Origin: Hyaloscypha bicolor E
Taxonomy: Eukaryota; Ascomycota; Leotiomycetes; Helotiales; Hyaloscyphaceae
DNA length: 64,000 bases
Direction: 5' to 3'
NCBI RefSeq assembly: GCF_002865645.1
Contig: NW_020194684.1
Span: 4,441,952-4,505,951 of the forward strand
Shown here: positions 61,201 through 64,000 of the stretch, one piece after another
Layout: each line of letters begins with the position of its first letter
Numbering within the stretch: the first letter of the stretch is position 1
Notes under the pieces: generated by a model
What the model saw: the letters and a program-made list of their open reading frames with translations, nothing else
The model's database searches: none
Told to the model about the DNA's origin: nothing
Made by a program: the position numbers and the translations under genes

Positions 61201-64000
61201 GCATATGATGCGAAATCATAGATGCGCGCGCCGGGTCCGAAGTTGTGCGCGCCATTTTGGTATCGTAGGGCAGTGCTGAAGTTTAAATGACTGATTCTTA
61301 CTCCTTTTGGGATGCCGGTGCTCCCGGAAGTGAAGACAATATAAAGCGTCTGAGACGGTTGCACTTCTGGCAGAAGTTTCAATGTCTGCTTATCAAACAG
61401 CGCTTGGAGTTTGTCGTTGACAACGATGACAGGCTTCCACTCGCATAATCGACCAGAAAGGTTCCTGTTGGTCGATGAAGACAGAATGATCGATGGCTTG
61501 ATTTGCTGGACGATTTTGAACAGACGATCTTGAGGTAGGGTGGGATCCAGTGTCACACAAGTGCCACCTGCTTTCATCACAGCCAGCATCGCAATAGGCG
61601 CCCACTTCGACTTCTCGAAGCAAAGAGGAACGACTGTCTCGCAGCCGACTCCGAGATGTACCTAGAAGCATGAGAGTATCAGTGATTGTAATGTCTGGAC
61701 GCAATGCTCTGGCATTCTGAGATAAACAATTCATCAATGACTCACCAGATGATGCGCCAGGCGAGTCGACATATCGTGCACTTCCGCATACGTCCAGATA
61801 CCGTCCCAAGCGTGGATCGCTGTAGCATGAGGTTGTTTCAGACATGCATCAGCTATGAGATCGTGGACTCGAGCCTCGATCGTCGTCGGTGTCGGTACCT
61901 TTGCGTTCCAGGTCCAGATGATATCGAGCTCCGTCTTGCTGACCGCCTCAATCTCGGCGATTCGTTTCGTGCTGTTTGATGAGTCGCACAATTGGCGCAA
62001 AATGTGCTCGAACTGGTCTGCCAAGTTCGAAACACGGCCGCTGCCGATGACTCCGTCATCATATTCGAATTTGAGCTTCAGACCGTGCTCCTCCAATTCA
62101 CATTCTAGCGTCAGGGCGTAAGTTGTGAAGTCTCCGGAGGCAACCTCTTCTGCATCGTCGTCATTGTGAGCAATGAATAGCAAGCTCGCTAGATCCTTAG
62201 TCTCCTCGAAAGGGTGGATCAGTAGTAATGATTGGAAGTTGCAAGCCTGCCTGCATTCGTTGCTGATTCGTGAAATGTTCTGCAAACCTGTTTGTTCGTA
62301 CGGGATCATTTCTGTCATCTCTCTTTGGACTTGATCCAGATATGCTTCAACAGACTGCTCCCAGTCGAAGACCGTTCGTACAGGCAGAGTTGTGAGTGTG
62401 GGACCTGTTATCTCATTGATCTGATGAACTGCTGCCTGGCGACCACTCATCGTTACACCGAAGATCACGTCACTCGAGTTCGTGAGGCGGGCTGTGAGTA
62501 TCGACCACGAGGAGCGGATTGCTGTAGCAGCAGTGATGCTCGATCGAGGCCAGGTGATGTCTTCGATATGATGAATGACATATGACTCCGCCCTTGGCTG
62601 ATGCGTTGCTGAAGGTAATGTTGGAAACACCTGCGCTTCTAGTCCAGCGAATTGTGCTTGCCAGAAGCTGTTGGCATCTCCCTCCTCGATGTTGAGAATG
62701 TGTTTGACGAAGCGGTTGAATGGAGGAGCAGGCTGCAGAGCAAAAGTATCCTGGTAAGCCTGGTTTAGCCTGTCCATGATGAGCCTCATTGACGATCCGT
62801 CGTAGAGTGCGTGATGAATTGTCCATGCGAAGCAATGTGTTTGGCTCTGATTGTTCTCGGAGATGTTAGCATATCGTACAAGCGGCTTGCCCAAACCAAT
62901 TTCTGCCTTTTTGTCGACTTCCTGATACTCGCTGACACTGAGGTGATGAGACCATTGAACATTGTGATCAAGAATGACCTGCACAAGTCCTTGATCCGCA
63001 AGATCCACGATCCGGGAGCGCAGAGTTGGTGTCGTTCTCAGCACCTCCTCCCATGCCCGTTGAAATCGTGCAAGATCGACTGAGCGTCGCAGAGGCAGAA
63101 TATACTGAGCAGTATAGTCGCCAGCTCTTTTTGCTGTGAGCGCTAGAAGTCCTTCTTGCAGCGGAGTGCACGGAAAGATGTCTTCTATTCGAGCAATGTC
63201 AACTCGACACAGTTCTGCAGCTTGTTCCAATAGCTTTCGAGGATCCTTTCTGGTATTTAGTAATGAGAATGGCGGGATGTCGTCCTCATCGAGACCGGAG
63301 ACTTGACCCGTCGATCTTGCCATGTCCTTGAGTACGGGCTGCTTGAAGATACTTGTGACCGTTAAATGAAGCCCTACCTTACGAGCCAGGCCCACTAGTT
63401 TCATGGCTCTGATTGAATTTCCTCCAATTTGGAAGAAGCTGTGATCTGCTTTGATGGTGCCTGACGTCTTGATACCAAGCACTTGAGCCCAGAGGCTTCG
63501 CAATTGCCGCTCTGTAGCTGTACAGGGTTGTTGGCCTCCGTCACTGCCAGAACTGAGCGCCATAATCTGCTCGAATGTCAGCTTCTGACCAATTTCGCGG
63601 AGCCGGCGACGATCAGCTTTCCCAGTAGTCGTCATAGGCAACCCCTTCAGCACCAGGTAGGCAGATGGAGTCATGTGAGCCGGAACGTGCGCTGCTAGCC
63701 TCTCATTCAGACCTGTGAGGATCCTGGCGCTCTGTCCAGTGCCGTCGAGTGCACTGTCGTCAGCGTGTCGCTCATTGACCACATGAATGAAAACCATGAG
63801 GATCGATGTATCGCTTTGGGACGGTGTGAGTATCTCAGCGAACACATGGACTTGCACATCAGCAATGGCTATGTTGTTTCGAACATGATACTCGACGTCG
63901 CCGAGCTCTACTCTTTGTCCATTGATCTTGACTTGAGCATTATTGCGGCCAACGAAGGTCATGGTCCCATCTGGCTCATATCTCACGAGGTCTCCAGTCT
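46257..64000 (-). CDS. Multimodular non-ribosomal peptide synthetase, 3' part of gene (5' end outside window)
   Basis: This gene encodes a template enzyme that activates, tethers, epimerises and condenses amino acids into a peptide. I join exons 61746-64000, 61109-61661, 57198-61021, 53313-57158 and 46257-53255. The first complete codon is at 63998, and the join gives 5,824 codons plus stop with no frame break. Domains from the 5' side are A1(partial, starts at the TGDLVRY motif)-T1-C2-A2-T2-E2-C3-A3*-T3-E3-C4-A4-T4-C5-A5-T5-C6-T6*. Diagnostic motifs are FTSGSTG-type A3 loops in A2, A4 and A5, GGDS carrier motifs, HHALYDG or SHAITDG in C domains, and HHLV-D--SW plus TVGWFTTM in E domains. There is no terminal TE or reductase domain; the protein ends C-T. 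The gene appears intact in frame, but A3* and T6* look non-functional. Domain identity is certain; the peptide product is unknown. Confidence 0.97.
46260..46500 (-). other. Degenerate terminal carrier domain T6* (GGDA instead of GGDS)
   Basis: A carrier-like fold ends the protein. Its core reads FELGGDASSAGQ at about 46362-46391, so the Ser that would take the phosphopantetheine arm is Ala (codon GCG), although the next residue is Ser. The rest of the fold and the stop, after HLSQQ, look normal. It is probably an apo-locked structural tail rather than a working carrier. Confidence 0.82.
46660..47840 (-). other. NRPS terminal condensation-type domain C6
   Basis: The last condensation-fold domain. 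It starts with ILPVTDQQTRYLLG and carries SHVQYDG at 47415-47435, so the second His and the Asp-Gly of HHxxxDG are present. It is more divergent than C2 to C5. With no thioesterase or reductase after it, C6 is the best candidate for chain release, as terminal condensation domains do in many fungal cyclic-peptide synthetases. This role is inferred from position. Confidence 0.85.
47990..48150 (-). other. NRPS carrier domain T5
   Basis: A carrier domain with FLQHGGDSIQAMKL; the GGDS codons are at 48057-48068. This is the last carrier with an intact phosphopantetheine Ser, so it probably holds the finished chain before release. Confidence 0.93.
48240..49810 (-). other. NRPS adenylation domain A5
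   Basis: A complete adenylation domain. Motifs seen are CFEKSRWTPVAMLAVMKAG, FTSGSTGTPKAAVITH (Ala-Ala where A4 has Gly), FDISWS, MYGPAECT, YKTGDLVSY, GRKDAQTKINGQRLELGD and SSGKMDRKQL. The pocket positions read by eye against PheA are D-I-S-D-V-A-M-V-K plus Lys. The substrate is not assigned. Confidence 0.95.
49810..51080 (-). other. NRPS condensation domain C5, LCL-like
   Basis: A condensation domain with FPCTPLQEGLLALT at its start and HHALYDG at 50685-50705. It is very similar to C2 and, like it, follows a T domain without an epimerase. Confidence 0.93.
51230..51420 (-). other. NRPS carrier domain T4
   Basis: A carrier domain with FIRLGGDSVGAMKL; the GGDS codons are at 51300-51311. The LGGDS form, rather than NGGDS, fits a carrier followed directly by a condensation domain. 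Confidence 0.93.
51480..53060 (-). other. NRPS adenylation domain A4
   Basis: A complete, uninterrupted adenylation domain. Motifs seen are CFEKCRWTPIAVLAVMKAG, FTSGSTGVPKGV, FDMSWS, HYGPCECTP, YKTGDLVRY, GRKDNQIKINGQRIELG and VSGKIDRGKL. The pocket positions read by eye against PheA are D-M-S-L-V-G-H-P-V plus Lys. The substrate is not assigned. Confidence 0.95.
53060..54440 (-). other. NRPS condensation domain C4, DCL-like (contains a stop-free intron)
   Basis: A condensation domain with FPCWPMVDGMLLSQ at its start and SHAITDG at 54006-54026, matching C3. It follows E3. Near its C-terminus the reading frame runs through an apparent 57-nt intron (53256-53312) that has no stop codon. Splicing joins DPTE to YDISLGI, the same position as the intron in C3. 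Confidence 0.92.
53256..53312 (-). other. Intron 4 of the NRPS gene (57 nt, stop-free, hidden in the open frame)
   Basis: It starts GTAAGT, has GCTAAT as a good branch-like motif 15 nt before the end, and ends TTGCACAG. It is 57 nt with no stop, so a simple ORF call reads it as 19 extra residues inside C4. The flanking DPTE and YDISLGI match the C3 copy, where an intron is required at the identical point. Confidence 0.85.
54500..55840 (-). other. NRPS epimerisation domain E3
   Basis: An epimerisation domain with LSPVQQWFFNQ at its start, HHLVVDLISW ending at 55427, and TVGWFTTMTPL. It is closely similar to E2 and looks intact, although it follows the module with the broken adenylation domain. 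Its retention argues that the T3-E3 pair may still be under selection. Confidence 0.92.
55890..56110 (-). other. NRPS carrier domain T3
   Basis: A carrier domain with FIANGGDSMSAM; the GGDS codons are at 55977-55988. The phosphopantetheine Ser is intact although the adenylation domain that should load it (A3*) is broken. It could be loaded by another adenylation domain, or be skipped. Confidence 0.92.
56140..56940 (-). other. Vestigial adenylation domain A3* (N-terminal half deleted, catalytic residues lost)
   Basis: This lies where the third adenylation domain should be, but is about 265 residues long against about 520 for A4. After the IWQWN linker only some 25 residues precede a stretch that aligns with the region just after core A5 (SVTTKVINAG, then SRLVPIGCTGELVLE). 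Cores A1 to A5, with the ATP loop and nearly all the substrate pocket, are absent from the DNA. What remains is degenerate. A7 is YQTGVL without Asp. A8 is SRKAGQKKLQGQPVDLD. A10 is NTDNRLSRKVL without the GK Lys. The frame is nevertheless open. The domain almost surely cannot activate an amino acid. Confidence 0.9.
56940..58330 (-). other. NRPS condensation domain C3, DCL-like (interrupted by the 39-nt intron)
   Basis: A condensation domain with YPCPPMVDG at its start and SHAITDG at 57882-57902, where the first His of HHxxxDG is Ser. It follows E2 directly, as D-accepting condensation domains do. The domain is continued across the intron at 57159-57197 by joining DPTE to KQYDVAIS. Confidence 0.92.
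57159..57197 (-). other. Intron 3 of the NRPS gene (39 nt, unusually short)
   Basis: It starts GTAAGT and ends GACACAG. It is 39 nt, a multiple of three, and contains in-frame TAG and TGA. Splicing joins DPTE to KQYDVAIS at the same place as intron 4 in the paralogous C4 domain. No convincing branch site is visible at a normal distance, so the length is odd; but without removal the gene would be truncated. Confidence 0.8.
58370..59735 (-). other. NRPS epimerisation domain E2
   Basis: An epimerisation domain that converts the T2-bound residue to a mixture containing the D form. It starts with FALSPMQQWFFNQ, carries HHLVIDLVSW at about 59294-59323, and has the E-specific TVGWFTTMYPL stretch. 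The active-site residues appear intact. It is followed by C3, whose SHAITDG motif fits a D-selective condensation domain. Confidence 0.93.
59790..59990 (-). other. NRPS carrier domain T2
   Basis: A carrier domain with FVANGGDSISAM; the GGDS codons are at 59871-59882. The FxxNGGDS form typical of carriers that feed an epimerisation domain fits the E2 domain that follows. Confidence 0.93.
61022..61108 (-). other. Intron 2 of the NRPS gene (87 nt)
   Basis: It starts GTGAGC, ends CACAG, and has a CTGAT branch-like motif about 20 nt before the acceptor. Splicing in phase 1 gives RRDDLAGSLRRFRVTHVELTP, which lines up with RRDNLAESIDQFGITQLLLTP in A4. Unspliced, the frame stops at TAG. Confidence 0.93.
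61662..61745 (-). other. Intron 1 of the NRPS gene (84 nt)
   Basis: On the minus strand it starts GTGAGT and ends TTCTAG. Splicing joins ...LAHHL to VHLGVGCETVVPLCFEK, which restores the A1-A2 core region of adenylation domain A2. Unspliced, the frame stops after three codons. Confidence 0.93.
61960..63190 (-). other. NRPS condensation domain C2, LCL-like
   Basis: A condensation domain that begins with FPCTPLQEGLLALT. Its catalytic HHALYDG (HHxxxDG family) is at 62796-62816, with both His and the Asp-Gly intact. It follows a plain T domain with no epimerase, and its motif matches C5. By comparison with C3 and C4, which carry SHAITDG after E domains, I take it as accepting an L-configured donor. 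Confidence 0.92.
63310..63540 (-). other. NRPS carrier domain T1 (IGGNS motif)
   Basis: A peptidyl-carrier domain whose phosphopantetheine site reads IGGNSIRAM at about 63405-63428, instead of the usual LGGDS. The Ser that carries the arm is kept and the preceding Asp is Asn. This substitution is probably tolerated. The domain sits between A1 and C2 as expected. Confidence 0.9.
63560..64000 (-). other. NRPS adenylation domain A1, C-terminal part only
   Basis: The window edge cuts this adenylation domain just before its TGDLVRY (A7) motif. A8 follows as GRNNAQVKINGQRVELGD, and A10 as TTTGKADRRRL near 63599-63622, where the Lys is the catalytic residue that closes over the aminoacyl-adenylate. 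These motifs look intact, so the domain is probably active. Its substrate pocket lies outside the window. Confidence 0.93.

Larger units (their letters stand above)
60060..61930 (-). other. NRPS adenylation domain A2 (split by two introns)
   Basis: A complete adenylation domain once introns 61662-61745 and 61022-61108 are removed. Motifs seen are CFEKSKWAPIAMLAVMKAG (A2), FTSGSTGIPKGV (A3), FDVSWS (A4), SYGPCECTP (A5), YRTGDL (A7), GRKDAQVKIHGQRVELGD (A8) and PSGKTSRRQL (A10). Aligning by eye to the PheA pocket positions gives D-V-S-E-I-G-S-P-T plus the A10 Lys. I do not recognise this code, so no substrate is assigned. Confidence 0.94.

Noticed and set aside
46272..63698. Many plus-strand and off-frame frames of 60-150 codons within the NRPS
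   Set aside because: They are shadows of the long minus-strand reading frame.

Overview
The window looks like a piece of a filamentous ascomycete (Pezizomycotina) genome. Three things point there: a giant multimodular non-ribosomal peptide synthetase (NRPS) gene with short GT-AG introns; fungal-type retroelements (a Tad/I-like LINE, chromodomain Ty3/Gypsy, Ty1/Copia); and transition mutations (C to T, G to A) so heavy that about 38 kb has almost no open reading frame. That pattern is what repeat-induced point mutation (RIP) leaves behind. The species cannot be named from this.

Layout. (1) 1-5218: two LINE relics in opposite orientation, the plus-strand one ending in a poly(A) tract. (2) 5219-37392: an AT-rich, RIP-degraded block of nested LTR retrotransposons. 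Intact boundaries could be read for three elements. One Gypsy (14215-23945, target-site duplication ATTTC) has a second Gypsy inside it (16697-22856, duplication TAAAT). A plus-strand Copia lies at 30368-36682 (duplication ATTAA). A minus-strand Copia relic lies near 26480-28900. Fragments of the same LTR families are scattered between. A less mutated pyrimidine-rich island lies at 29290-30130. (3) 37393-44095: a full-length minus-strand chromodomain Gypsy (duplication ATATA). Its right-hand 0.8 kb is hardly mutated while the rest is heavily AT-converted. (4) 44096-46256: a transition zone of ordinary composition with no gene I can support. (5) 46257-64000: the 3' part of one NRPS gene on the minus strand, running off the right edge.

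The NRPS. Joining five exons across four introns gives one unbroken frame of 5,824 codons plus stop. The order read from the gene's 5' side is A1(partial)-T1-C2-A2-T2-E2-C3-A3*-T3-E3-C4-A4-T4-C5-A5-T5-C6-T6*. The two condensation domains that follow epimerisation domains carry SHAITDG, and the two that follow plain T domains carry HHALYDG. This suggests two D-configured positions in the peptide. Two parts look dead or altered. A3* lacks its whole N-terminal half and its conserved Asp and Lys. The last carrier domain has GGDA where the phosphopantetheine-bearing GGDS should be. No thioesterase or reductase follows. No tailoring, transport or regulatory gene of a cluster lies in the window, because the side downstream of the NRPS is the repeat block.
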